Positions 9,069 to 17,359 of a stretch of DNA of 64,000 nt are shown here, piece by piece. The DNA is from Massilia rubra (GTDB lineage Bacteria; Pseudomonadota; Gammaproteobacteria; Burkholderiales; Burkholderiaceae_D). Position 1 is the stretch's first letter; each line of letters starts with the position of its first letter. A model generated the notes under the pieces. The model was given only the letters and a program-made list of their open reading frames with translations, was not told the DNA's origin and searched no databases. Made by a program: the position numbers and the translations under genes. The stretch lies in contig NZ_VUYU01000002.1 in assembly GCF_011682065.1 (NCBI RefSeq), positions 1 to 64,000 of the forward strand. The letters run 5' to 3'.

Positions 9069-9446
9069 TTAAGCCGGCATCGCCTGGTTCTTCTCCAGGT
9101 CAAAAAATCCTTTCAGCAGGCGATACGCTTTCCAGATCCACGCCAGTCCGCCGATGACCCATGCGATGAACAGGCCGATACCGAACACCCAGCCCAGCGC
9201 CACCGCAAAGAAAATAGCGACCACCATCCAGAAAACGAACCACCAGAACGAGCGGATCATCCAGCTGTGATGGCTGTAGACGAAGGTCCCTTGCGCCTCG
9301 CCGCGCTTGATGTAGTTGACGATCAGCGGGATCACCGACAGCATGCCCAGCGAGAAAACCAATGCCAGCGCATGCACAATGTACAGAATGCGCGCCATGT
9401 TTTTCTGTTCTTCCATATTCCGCTCCAAGGTCAGGTCTTGCGTCAT
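9069..9446 (-). CDS. Small integral membrane protein, DUF4870-like
   Basis: A 125-residue protein with three to four hydrophobic helices (about residues 18-45, 66-90 and 92-110) and a short charged C-terminus. The pattern of a first helix ending in PLIVNYIKR and a later glycine-rich helix resembles the DUF4870/Tic20-like small membrane proteins; function is unknown. A good ribosome site (AAAGGAG) precedes the ATG at 9446. It lies beside trxC on the same strand with 75 bp between them. Confidence 0.75.
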   Translation of the reverse strand: MTQDLTLERNMEEQKNMARILYIVHALALVFSLGMLSVIPLIVNYIKRGEAQGTFVYSHHSWMIRSFWWFVFWMVVAIFFAVALGWVFGIGLFIAWVIGGLAWIWKAYRLLKGFFDLEKNQAMPA

Positions 9447-9521
9447 GATGCATGCTCCTTTAACAATATGGGCCGATTGTAGCAGTCGCGCCGCCGCCTA
9501 TCCTGAAATTTCGCATGCATA

Positions 9522-9965
9522 TCATGCGTTTCGCATGAGAGCATCCACCCAGGAAACAATCCCGTTCACGTCCATCGCCCCCGGCTGGCGCGCCACCTCG
9601 CGGCCGTTGCAAAACAGCGCCAGCGTGGGAATGCTGCGGATGTTGTAGCGCGCCGCCAGGTCCTGCAAGTGCTCGGTATCGACCTTGAGCAGGCGCACGC
9701 GCGGCTCCAGCCGTTTGGCCGCTTGCAGGTAGGCCGGCGCCATCATCTTGCACGGCCCGCACCATTCGGCCCAGAAGTCGACCAGCACCGGAATGTCGTT
9801 GCGCTCGATATGCTTGTTGAAACGCGCCGTGTTGACGTCGATCGGCGCGCCGACGAACAGCTCTTTCGCGCATTTGCCGCATACCGGCGTGTCTTTCAGT
9901 CGCTCCTGGGCGAGCCGGTTGACCGCTTCGCAATGCGGGCAGACGATGTGGACGGGGTCGGTCAT
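9522..9965 (-). CDS. trxC: Thioredoxin 2 (TrxC), zinc-binding
   Basis: Cytoplasmic thiol-disulfide reductase. The N-terminal zinc module has two CxxC pairs (Cys9/Cys12 and Cys29/Cys32), and the thioredoxin fold has the active site WCGPC (Cys69/Cys72). The 147-residue length matches TrxC rather than TrxA. In relatives the gene is often under oxidative-stress control; no OxyR site could be confirmed by eye here. Confidence 0.95.
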   Translation of the reverse strand: MTDPVHIVCPHCEAVNRLAQERLKDTPVCGKCAKELFVGAPIDVNTARFNKHIERNDIPVLVDFWAEWCGPCKMMAPAYLQAAKRLEPRVRLLKVDTEHLQDLAARYNIRSIPTLALFCNGREVARQPGAMDVNGIVSWVDALMRNA

Positions 9966-10064
9966 GAAATCCTCCTGCGTACAGATTGGTAAAACGCCAT
10001 TGTAGACCGCGCGCCGTCCAAGCGTGTTCGGCTTGGCGCGCGAGGGCTGCTACACTTTCGCATC

Positions 10065-10856
10065 ATGGCAAATACATCACATCATGCGCCCGGCGTGCTG
10101 CGCATCGGCTGCGCCGGCTGGACTATTGCGCGCGAGGTGGCGGCCTCTTTCGAAACCGAAGGCAGTCACCTGGAGCGCTACGCGGGCGTGCTCGGCACGG
10201 TCGAAATCAACTCGTCCTTCTATCGGCCGCACCAGAGCAAGACTTACGCGCGCTGGGCCGCGAGCGTGCCGCCGGCGTTTCGTTTCACGGTCAAGATGCC
10301 GCGCGCCATCACGCATGATGCGGGCCTGGCCGGCATCGAGGCGCCGCTGCGCCAGTTCGCCAGCGAAGCCGGGGCGCTGGGCGACAAGCTGGGCTGCCTG
10401 CTGGTGCAACTGCCGCCCAAGTTCGGTTTCAACGCCGCCGTCGCCGGCGATTTTTTCGCGCGCGTGAAAGACACCTTCGGCTGCATGCTCGCCTGCGAAG
10501 CGCGCCACCCCAGCTGGTTCGGCGAGGAGGCGAGCGCACTGCTCGAACGCGCGGGCGTCACGCGCGTGATCGCCGATCCGGCCAAGGGCCAGGAAGGGCC
10601 GCACGTGCCGACCACGCGGGCCATTTACGTGCGCCTGCATGGCTCGCCGCGCATCTACTACTCGTCGTATTCGCCGGCCTACATTGCGCAGCTGGCGCGC
10701 GACATGGCCATCCACGCGCGGCAGGGGCGCGACGTCTGGATCATTTTCGATAACACGGCGTCCGGCGCGGCGCTGCCCAATGCGCTTGAGCTGCGCGTGG
10801 CGCTTGACGGTCTGCCGGCGCTTACGCCAGCGCCAGGTCCAGGTCTTCCAGCCTGA
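10065..10856 (+). CDS. DUF72 domain protein (YecE-like)
   Basis: A 263-residue TIM-barrel-like DUF72 protein of unknown function. The family hallmarks are visible: GCAGW near the N-terminus, EINSSFYRPH, FTVKMPRAITH, and a C-terminal IIFDNTASGAALPNA segment, where most members have FNN. Its 3' end overlaps the convergent histidine-kinase gene by 35 bp, so the two stop regions are mutually antisense. Confidence 0.88.
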   Translation: MANTSHHAPGVLRIGCAGWTIAREVAASFETEGSHLERYAGVLGTVEINSSFYRPHQSKTYARWAASVPPAFRFTVKMPRAITHDAGLAGIEAPLRQFASEAGALGDKLGCLLVQLPPKFGFNAAVAGDFFARVKDTFGCMLACEARHPSWFGEEASALLERAGVTRVIADPAKGQEGPHVPTTRAIYVRLHGSPRIYYSSYSPAYIAQLARDMAIHARQGRDVWIIFDNTASGAALPNALELRVALDGLPALTPAPGPGLPA

Positions 10857-13017
10857 TCGGCTTGGTGAAGTGGCGCGCAAACCCGGCGTCGATGGCTTGG
10901 GTGCGGTCTTTTTCGCTGCCGTAGCCGGTCAGCGCAATGAGTTCGATGCCGGCCGTGCGGGCGTCGGCCTTGAGCGCGCGCGCCAGCGCATAGCCATCCA
11001 TGCCGGGCAGGCCGATGTCGATCAGCGCCAGTTCCGGCTGCGAGGCCAGGGCCGTGGCAATCGCCTCAAGCCCGCTGGCGGCGCTGACCACGTCGCAGGA
11101 ACGCAGTTGCAGCAGCATCGACATCATCTCGCGCGCGTCGGCGTTGTCTTCCACCAGCATCACGCGGCGCAGGCGCGGCGCCGGCGCGTTCACCGCACCC
11201 GGCAGCGCCGGCGTGTGCCCGGCCAGGCGCGGCAGGGTGACGGTGGCGATGCTGCCCTTGCCGCTGCCTTCGCTGTCGATGCGCACAAAGCCACCATGCA
11301 ATTCGACCAGCCGGCGCACCAGCGACAGGCCGATGCCCAGGCCGCCATGCGCGCGTTGCAGGCTTTGCTTGCCCTGCACGAAAATATCGAACACGTGCGG
11401 CAGCAGCTCGGGCGCAATGCCCTGGCCCGCATCGCGCACGGACAGTTCCGCCGCCTCGCCCACCTGGCGCACGGTGAGCACGATTTCGCCGCCGCCCGGA
11501 CTGTATTTGATGGCGTTGTCGAGCAGGTTGTCGATCACCTGCAGCAGGCGGGTGGGATCGGCGTTGACCGTCGTCGCCACGCTCTCGACCCGCACACTGA
11601 AGCCGGCGGTGCGCCCGCTGGCCGTGAGCGTGTCGACGCAGCGCTGCGCCACCTCGGCCAGGTCGACCGGCGCCTTTTGCAGTTCCAGCTTGCCCATCAG
11701 GGCGCGGTTCACTTCGAGCAGGTCGTCGACCAGTTTGCGCAGGTGGTCGGTCTGGCGCCGCAGCACGTCGCGCGCGCGCTGGGCCATGGCGTCGTCGACC
11801 TGGCGCGCGTTGTCGAGGATCGAGACGGCGCTGGCCACGGCGCTGAGCGGGTTGCGCAGCTCGTGGCCGAGCATCGCCAGGAATTCGTCCTTGGCCGCAT
11901 TCTGTTCTTCGGCGCGGGCGCGCGCGGTTTTTTCGGACACCAGCAACGCATTGCGTTCGTTTTCGGCGTCGGTGCGCGAGCGCATCTCGGCCTGCAGGCG
12001 GTCGCTCGCTTCGCGGATCGCTTCGTTCAGGCTTTCCAGTTCATGGATGCCGGAACGCGCCAGCGCGCGCACTTCGCCGCCCCGGCCGAGCAGCGCGGCC
12101 GCTTGCGAGGCGCGCGCGACGAAACGCACCAGGTGGCGCCCGGCCAGCATGGCCAGCGCCAGCGCCGCCGCCAGCGCAATCACCAGGCCCGCGCCCATGA
12201 CCGGCACGCCGCGCCAGACGGCCGCGTTGATCTCGGCCACCGGCGCGCCGATGATGATGGCCCAGCCCGAGCGCTCGGAGCGGGTGAAGGCGTCCACCAC
12301 TTCCTTGTCGTCGCCCGACAGATGGTTGAATACGCCGCTGGGGGTCTTGTTGATGACCGCCAGCGTCTCCGGGCGCACCGTGAGGCCGACGAATTTGTCG
12401 GCGTTCTCGCTGCGCGCGATGATCACGCCGGCGCGGTCGAGGATCGCCACGCGCCAGCCGGGCGGCACGGCGCGCCCGGTAAACGAGTGCGCGAAAAAGG
12501 CTGGCGAAAAGGCCTGGCCGATCACGTAGCGCTGCCCGGACGGGGTCTGGATCGGCTCCTCCACCATCACGAAATGGTTCTTCAGCACTTCGCCCCATTT
12601 GATGCCGGTGACCTGGCCCTGGTTGGATGCCAGCATGGCGCCGACCTGGTCCGGATCGGGGCGCTTGGGCAGTGCGATGCCGTAGGGGCGGCGCGTATTG
12701 AGCAATTGCTGGCCATGGGTGTCGTACAGGATGATCCAGCCGCCCGGCGCGGCGCTGGCCTCGCGCGCCTCCTCGTAGAAGTGGGCCAGGTCGCCCTGCG
12801 CCAGCGCGTGCGAACGCCCCAGCACCTTGAGCACCGACTGGGCGCGGTAAATATCGGCATCGATGGCGCGCGCGGTCAGCGTGGCGCTTTGCTCGATGCG
12901 CCCGATGGCGGAACTGTGCTGGGTATCCTGCAAAATGTGCAGCGCAATGGCGCCGAAGACGGCGACCGGAACGACGATCGAGAGGGCCAGGACGATGTAG
13001 TGGGAACGCAGGCGCAT
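10822..13017 (-). CDS. Hybrid sensor histidine kinase/response regulator
   Basis: A 731-residue membrane-bound two-component sensor. An N-terminal transmembrane helix (about 7-27) is followed by a periplasmic cache-like sensor region and a second helix (about 268-290). Then come a HisKA dimerisation domain with GHELRNPL (phospho-acceptor His), a HATPase domain (NLLDNAIKYSP, GQGIAPE, GGLGIGLSLV) and a C-terminal receiver with the phospho-acceptor Asp in LIDIGLPGMDG. There is no DNA-binding domain and no cognate regulator next door, so the output is unknown. Confidence 0.93.
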   Translation of the reverse strand: MRLRSHYIVLALSIVVPVAVFGAIALHILQDTQHSSAIGRIEQSATLTARAIDADIYRAQSVLKVLGRSHALAQGDLAHFYEEAREASAAPGGWIILYDTHGQQLLNTRRPYGIALPKRPDPDQVGAMLASNQGQVTGIKWGEVLKNHFVMVEEPIQTPSGQRYVIGQAFSPAFFAHSFTGRAVPPGWRVAILDRAGVIIARSENADKFVGLTVRPETLAVINKTPSGVFNHLSGDDKEVVDAFTRSERSGWAIIIGAPVAEINAAVWRGVPVMGAGLVIALAAALALAMLAGRHLVRFVARASQAAALLGRGGEVRALARSGIHELESLNEAIREASDRLQAEMRSRTDAENERNALLVSEKTARARAEEQNAAKDEFLAMLGHELRNPLSAVASAVSILDNARQVDDAMAQRARDVLRRQTDHLRKLVDDLLEVNRALMGKLELQKAPVDLAEVAQRCVDTLTASGRTAGFSVRVESVATTVNADPTRLLQVIDNLLDNAIKYSPGGGEIVLTVRQVGEAAELSVRDAGQGIAPELLPHVFDIFVQGKQSLQRAHGGLGIGLSLVRRLVELHGGFVRIDSEGSGKGSIATVTLPRLAGHTPALPGAVNAPAPRLRRVMLVEDNADAREMMSMLLQLRSCDVVSAASGLEAIATALASQPELALIDIGLPGMDGYALARALKADARTAGIELIALTGYGSEKDRTQAIDAGFARHFTKPIRLEDLDLALA

Positions 13018-13133
13018 CAGTGGGCGACGCTGCGGAAGTGGTTGAAGTGCTCTGGCATGGATCGATGGCGCTGGGTGAGGTGGGAACGGTGCGCAATTTT
13101 ACCGCAGCGGCCGCCCGGCTTGCGAGAATCGCT

Positions 13134-13406
13134 TCAGCGCCCGCCGCCGCGCAGCCGGCGTTGCTCCACCTCATGCACCGCCAGCGGCAAGGTCGCGCGC
13201 CACAGGGCCAGTCCGGCCAGGCTGGCGCCGCCGCACAGCCAGCCGCGCAGGTCGAGGGTCGGTTGCGAGGACAGGAACCACATCATCGCCACCATGCCGC
13301 CGATCATCAGGAGCATGCCGGCCAGCGCCGCCCAGGCGCGCCAGTTGGCGGCGTTGGCTTGGGCGACGGTGCTCAGGGTCAGGGCGATCTGTTGGGTGAT
13401 GTTCAT
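13134..13406 (-). CDS. Small hypothetical membrane protein
   Basis: About 90 residues with two hydrophobic helices (roughly 24-46 and 53-72) and a basic C-terminus. The start MNITQQ at 13406 is preferred over an in-frame ATG 24 bp upstream, but neither has a clear ribosome site. It lies upstream of the histidine-kinase gene on the same strand. No family recognised; reality of the gene is probable rather than certain. Confidence 0.5.
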   Translation of the reverse strand: MNITQQIALTLSTVAQANAANWRAWAALAGMLLMIGGMVAMMWFLSSQPTLDLRGWLCGGASLAGLALWRATLPLAVHEVEQRRLRGGGR

Positions 13407-13561
13407 GCAGGCAAGCATACAAGCTGGCATGGCGATTGTCCATTGGCAAGAGCGTCGCGTACGCGAGTGGCGCTAGCGCGTTCCTTGCTGGTACACTCAG
13501 CTCCGATGCTTAACTGAAACTTAACCTCATCCGGACGATACTGCGGGGCTGTGAACTGACG

Positions 13562-13960
13562 ATGAAAACGTATCTTGGAAGTTGCCATTGCGGCGCGGTG
13601 CGCTTCGAGGCCGATATTGACCTGAGCCTGGAGACCTTGCGCTGCAACTGTTCGATGTGCAAGAAGATCCGCTGGTGGGCGGCCATCGTGAAGCCGGAAT
13701 CGTTTCGCCTGCTGTGCGGGGCGTCCGAGCTGGGCGACTACCAGTTTCACCGGAGGGTCGAGCATCACCTGTTTTGCCGCCATTGCGGCGTGCGCCCGTT
13801 CAGCATCGGCCAGTCGCCCCGGCTCGGCAAGTTTTATGGCGTGAGCGTGGCCTGCCTGGACGGCGTGTCGGATGAAGAACTGTCGTGGGTGCCGGTCCGC
13901 TACGTGGACGGGCGCAACGACGAGTGGGACCAGGCGCCCGCCGAAACGGGCTACCTGTAG
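13562..13960 (+). CDS. GFA/CENP-V family zinc protein
   Basis: A 132-residue protein of the glutathione-dependent formaldehyde-activating (GFA) fold. The zinc cysteines are seen in SCHCG (Cys8, Cys10), CNCSMC (Cys28, Cys30, Cys33) and FCRHCG. Many single-domain members have no proven catalytic role, so a formaldehyde function should not be assumed. It ends 6 bp from the convergent lipoprotein gene. Confidence 0.88.
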   Translation: MKTYLGSCHCGAVRFEADIDLSLETLRCNCSMCKKIRWWAAIVKPESFRLLCGASELGDYQFHRRVEHHLFCRHCGVRPFSIGQSPRLGKFYGVSVACLDGVSDEELSWVPVRYVDGRNDEWDQAPAETGYL

Positions 13961-13966
13961 GGCTTG

Positions 13967-14377
13967 TCAGCGGTGGCGCCAGCCGCGCCCCACGTGGGCG
14001 CGCCCGTAGCCGTGATGGCCCCACGAACGCCCGAAGCCGAATCCCAGGCTGAGCGACACCGGCGGATACCAGATCGGTTCCTCGATGTACACCGGAGCCG
14101 GTACATACACCGGCCGCTGCACGTAGATGGGCGACTGCACGTAGACCGGTTGCGTCACGGTCACCGGGCGCGAGGAATATTCGACGCGCGAACCGTTGGG
14201 CGAGGCCGCCGCCACCTTGTCGCCGGTGCCCGGCGCGACCGGCGTGACCGACACCACGCGCCACTGCGACGGGTCGGACGGCTGGGCGTAGCCGCCGTTG
14301 GCATAGCCCGGCGCGGACGGATAGGTGGCGCAGCCGCCCAGCGCGACCAAGGTTGCGATAAGTAAGAGGTTTTTCAT
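13967..14377 (-). CDS. Small lipoprotein with repeated PVYV motifs
   Basis: A 136-residue envelope protein. The signal peptide ends in the lipobox LGGC (Cys16). The middle contains five near-tandem Tyr/Pro/Val units (QPVYVQ, SPIYVQ, RPVYVP, APVYIE, EPIWYP), and the C-terminus is rich in Gly, His and Arg. The ATG at 14377 follows AAGGAG. It diverges from the Ser/Thr kinase gene. Function unknown. Confidence 0.8.
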   Translation of the reverse strand: MKNLLLIATLVALGGCATYPSAPGYANGGYAQPSDPSQWRVVSVTPVAPGTGDKVAAASPNGSRVEYSSRPVTVTQPVYVQSPIYVQRPVYVPAPVYIEEPIWYPPVSLSLGFGFGRSWGHHGYGRAHVGRGWRHR

Positions 14378-14440
14378 GGCAAGGCACTCCTTATTCTGAT
14401 CCGATCACTATAGGCAAACGGCGCATGCCGGCGCTGCTAC

Positions 14441-14509
14441 TTACACGTTGTTACACTCATGATAAGACATGAAACTTTTTTGTCATTGACAGTGCCAAAC
14501 ATGTACACT
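14441..14509 (+). promoter_or_regulatory. Regulatory region of the Ser/Thr kinase gene
   Basis: Direct half-sites TTACACG (14441-14447) and TTACAC (14451-14456) occur here in nearly the same arrangement as in the sigma-54 control region at 18996-19013. TTGTCA (14480-14485), an 18-bp spacer and TACACT (14504-14509) could form a sigma-70 promoter; TTGACA and CATGTACAC half-sites overlap it. The likeness to the other region suggests a shared binding protein. Confidence 0.5.
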
Positions 14510-14537
14510 ACGGAAATGTTTTTGTAACTGATATAAC

Positions 14538-16712
14538 GTGGAGCGCAATTTGCAGGATGAAGAGCAGGGACCGGGCCATTATCAGCTGAAGCGACTGTTG
14601 GGAGAGGGTGGCTTCGGGCAAGTGTACGAAGCCTGGGACTCCAAGCTCCAGCGTATTATCGCCATCAAGCGGCTCAAGCCGCAACTGCTTTCGGCGCGAC
14701 CAGAAAACCTGCTCGACGAGGCGCGTCTCGCCGCGTCCCTGCGCCATCCCGGCTTCGTGCGCATCTTCTCGATCGAGGGCGATGCCGCCCAGCAATCGAT
14801 CATCATGGAATTCGTCGACGGCTGCACCTTGCGCGAAGCCGGCAAGCGCGGTCCGATGCCCGAGGCCCAAGTGCTCGACATCGTCGACCAGGTGGCCGAC
14901 GCCATGTGCGAAGCCCACGCCGCCAAGCTGATCCACGGCGACCTCAAGCCGGCCAACCTGATGCTCGAACCCGGCGGCAGGGTGCGCATCATGGATTTCG
15001 GGCTGGCGCGCAAGATCGACCCGCAAGCGACCGAATCGGTGGTGTTCGACCAGACCGAAGGCACCATCGCCTACCTGGCGCCGGAACTGATGATGGGCTC
15101 GACCCTGAGCCCGCAAAGCGATGTGTACGCGCTGGGCGTGGTGATGTATGAATTGCTGACCGGCACGCGCCCCTTTTCGCACCTGAGCGGGCTGGCCCTG
15201 GCCGCCGCCCATATCCAGTCGTCCTCGGGCGTGTGGCCGTTTCCACCGGACGCCAGCCCGGATGTGATCGCCCTGGTGCGGGCCATGGCGGCGCGCCAGC
15301 CCGAGGACCGCCTGGCCTCGATGCAGGCGGTGCGCGCGGCGCTCGCCGCGCTGGGCGGCGGGCCGGGCGCGCCTCTAGCGGCGGCGGCGCCGGCGCGCTC
15401 GCTCAGGAGCCGCGCCGCCGCGCTGTTGAACACGCGCGCGCGTCGCTACGGCTTGCTTGCCGTCGTCGTCGTCGTGTCCATCGGCGCCGGGCAAGCGCTG
15501 ATCCCGCCCGCGTGGTTCGGGCCGCACACGCCCTTCTTTTCCGAGTCGGCCGCCATGCGCGGCGGACTGACGGCCCTGACCACCTTCGACCGCGACGAGA
15601 GCCTCGACCTGGCGATTCGCAACTTCACCTCGATCCTCGACCGCCAGCCCGATCACGCCGCCGCCGCGGCCGGACTGTCGCTGGCCTACGCACTGCGCCA
15701 CACGGGCGACACGCGCGACGATGTCTGGCTGCGCCGGGCCGATGCCAGCGCCCAGCTGGCCTTGAAACTGAACGACCAGCTGGCGCTGGCGTACGCGGCG
15801 CAGGGCGTGGTGCGGATGGGACAGCAACGCGACGCGGAAGCGCTCGATTTTGCCGACAAGGCCTTGCGGCTCGATCCGATGGACCGCTTCGGACTGCTTC
15901 TCAAGGGCGATGCCCTGACCCGCATGCGGCGCTATGCGGAGGCGGAGCGAACCTTGCTCGATGCGGTGCGCATGCATGAGCGCGATCATGTTTTTCTCGA
16001 CTTGCTGGGGACGCTTTACCATCACCAGGGCAAGTACCTGGCGGCGGAGCAATCGTTCCGCCGCAGCATCGTACTCGAGCCCGATGCGGTCATCGCCTAT
16101 GCCAACCTGAGTTCGGCGCTGTTGCGCCAGAACCGCACGGATGAAGCGCTGCAAGTGTTGCAGCAGGGTCTGCAGGTGCGCCCGAGCGGCCGGCTCTACA
16201 ACAATCTGGGAAATGTCTTGTTCAACCGCGGCGATTACGTGGGCGCCGCGCAAGCCTTTGAAGAATCGGTCTCCGGGGCAAAGGGCAATCCGAACGATTA
16301 TTTGCGCTGGGCCAACCTGGGCGATACCTTGCGCTGGATACCCGGACGCACCGCCGCCTCGAACAACGCCTATCGCCAGGCGGTCGGCTTGTTGAAGCCG
16401 CTGCTTGAGCGTTCGGGGTCGAAACCGGTGCTGATCTCGCGCATGGGCTTGTATTCGGCGCGCGTGGGCGACCGCGACGCCGCCATGGTGTACACGCGCC
16501 AGGCGCTCAAGGCCGATCCGTCCAGTGCCGATGTGCACTTCCGCGCAGCCATGTCACACGAAATCCTGGGTGACCGGGACACTGCCCTGGCCGAGTTGAT
16601 GATCGCGCAAGAGCGCGGTTATCCGGCCAACCTGATCCGGTCCGAGCCCGACCTGACCGCGTTGCGGCGCGACCCCCGCTATCTCCACTCCACCACCAAA
16701 GGCGAAAAATGA
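14538..16712 (+). CDS. Transmembrane Ser/Thr protein kinase with C-terminal TPR repeats
   Basis: A 724-residue Hanks-type kinase. The N-terminal kinase domain (about 15-275) has the glycine loop GEGGFGQVYEA, ATP-binding Lys44, the catalytic loop HGDLKPANL (Asp135; the usual HRD Arg is Gly) and DFG Asp153. One transmembrane helix at about 306-325 is followed by roughly 380 residues of TPR repeats, presumably periplasmic. The lack of the HRD Arg suggests activation does not depend on the usual activation-loop phosphorylation. The start is GTG at 14538. The next gene begins inside its stop codon. Confidence 0.93.
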   Translation: MERNLQDEEQGPGHYQLKRLLGEGGFGQVYEAWDSKLQRIIAIKRLKPQLLSARPENLLDEARLAASLRHPGFVRIFSIEGDAAQQSIIMEFVDGCTLREAGKRGPMPEAQVLDIVDQVADAMCEAHAAKLIHGDLKPANLMLEPGGRVRIMDFGLARKIDPQATESVVFDQTEGTIAYLAPELMMGSTLSPQSDVYALGVVMYELLTGTRPFSHLSGLALAAAHIQSSSGVWPFPPDASPDVIALVRAMAARQPEDRLASMQAVRAALAALGGGPGAPLAAAAPARSLRSRAAALLNTRARRYGLLAVVVVVSIGAGQALIPPAWFGPHTPFFSESAAMRGGLTALTTFDRDESLDLAIRNFTSILDRQPDHAAAAAGLSLAYALRHTGDTRDDVWLRRADASAQLALKLNDQLALAYAAQGVVRMGQQRDAEALDFADKALRLDPMDRFGLLLKGDALTRMRRYAEAERTLLDAVRMHERDHVFLDLLGTLYHHQGKYLAAEQSFRRSIVLEPDAVIAYANLSSALLRQNRTDEALQVLQQGLQVRPSGRLYNNLGNVLFNRGDYVGAAQAFEESVSGAKGNPNDYLRWANLGDTLRWIPGRTAASNNAYRQAVGLLKPLLERSGSKPVLISRMGLYSARVGDRDAAMVYTRQALKADPSSADVHFRAAMSHEILGDRDTALAELMIAQERGYPANLIRSEPDLTALRRDPRYLHSTTKGEK

Positions 16713-17353
16713 AAAAACCGACATCGATGCTATTGGAAGCAAATTTCGATATTAACCAGATCGGCGAGACACTGGAATGGAAGTTCAGCCGCAAGGATGG
16801 CAATGGTAATCCCGTCAAGGGCCGCTATGCCGGCGCCATCTATTTTACGGTGGGCGAGCAGATGCATATCCGGATCCGCGCCGGCGGCTACGAGAAATTC
16901 GAATCGTTCCAGGTGCTCGACTGCACCCTGATCACGCGTCCGCAGATTCGTTCCATCGCGCCGGGCGTGCTGCCCGAGTACGCGCCGCCATCGCCGTTCA
17001 TCGATAATGAACACGTGCGCGTCAAGGGCGCCAGCGTGCAAATCCCGGCAGAACAGTTCTTGCGGGACAAGGCCGACAGTGACGATCCGCTGTATCACAA
17101 AAAAGCGCTGAAATGGGACAAGCACCTGACCGTCGGCGCCTGTACCGGGCGCTGGGAAGTGTCCTTTGTGCTGACCGTGCTGATCACGCGCGCCTCGGGC
17201 GAGACCAGCCAGCGCGTGTTCGTGTTCGATCCTGAAAGCGAAGTCGGCGGGGGCATTGCCCCAACCGTCGAGGCGCTCGCTCCGGGCGCGGCCTCCGACC
17301 AGGTCGCGTGCATGCCGGAAAGTGAAGTCGGCGGAGGCATCGCTCCGGCCTGA
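16709..17353 (+). CDS. Hypothetical protein with duplicated ESEVGGGIAP tail, coupled to the kinase
   Basis: A 214-residue cytoplasmic-looking protein with no recognised family and no signal peptide. The first ~180 residues look like a compact beta-rich domain. The C-terminal 40 residues carry the motif PESEVGGGIAP twice, separated by about 20 residues. Its ATG overlaps the kinase stop (ATGA), so the two products are made together; a kinase substrate or scaffold role is a guess from this context. It ends 6 bp from the convergent sigma-54 activator gene. Confidence 0.8.
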   Translation: MKKPTSMLLEANFDINQIGETLEWKFSRKDGNGNPVKGRYAGAIYFTVGEQMHIRIRAGGYEKFESFQVLDCTLITRPQIRSIAPGVLPEYAPPSPFIDNEHVRVKGASVQIPAEQFLRDKADSDDPLYHKKALKWDKHLTVGACTGRWEVSFVLTVLITRASGETSQRVFVFDPESEVGGGIAPTVEALAPGAASDQVACMPESEVGGGIAPA

Positions 17354-17359
17354 TCAGCC

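Noticed and set aside
10639-13476. Plus-strand 945-codon frame opposite the histidine kinase
   Set aside because: Shadow of the kinase gene; translation is Arg/Gln/His-rich and unrelated to known proteins.
16709-17353. Protein with ESEVGGGIAP repeats as a RiPP precursor
   Set aside because: Too long and folded-looking, the repeat lacks cyclisable residues apart from Ser, and no modifying enzyme is adjacent.
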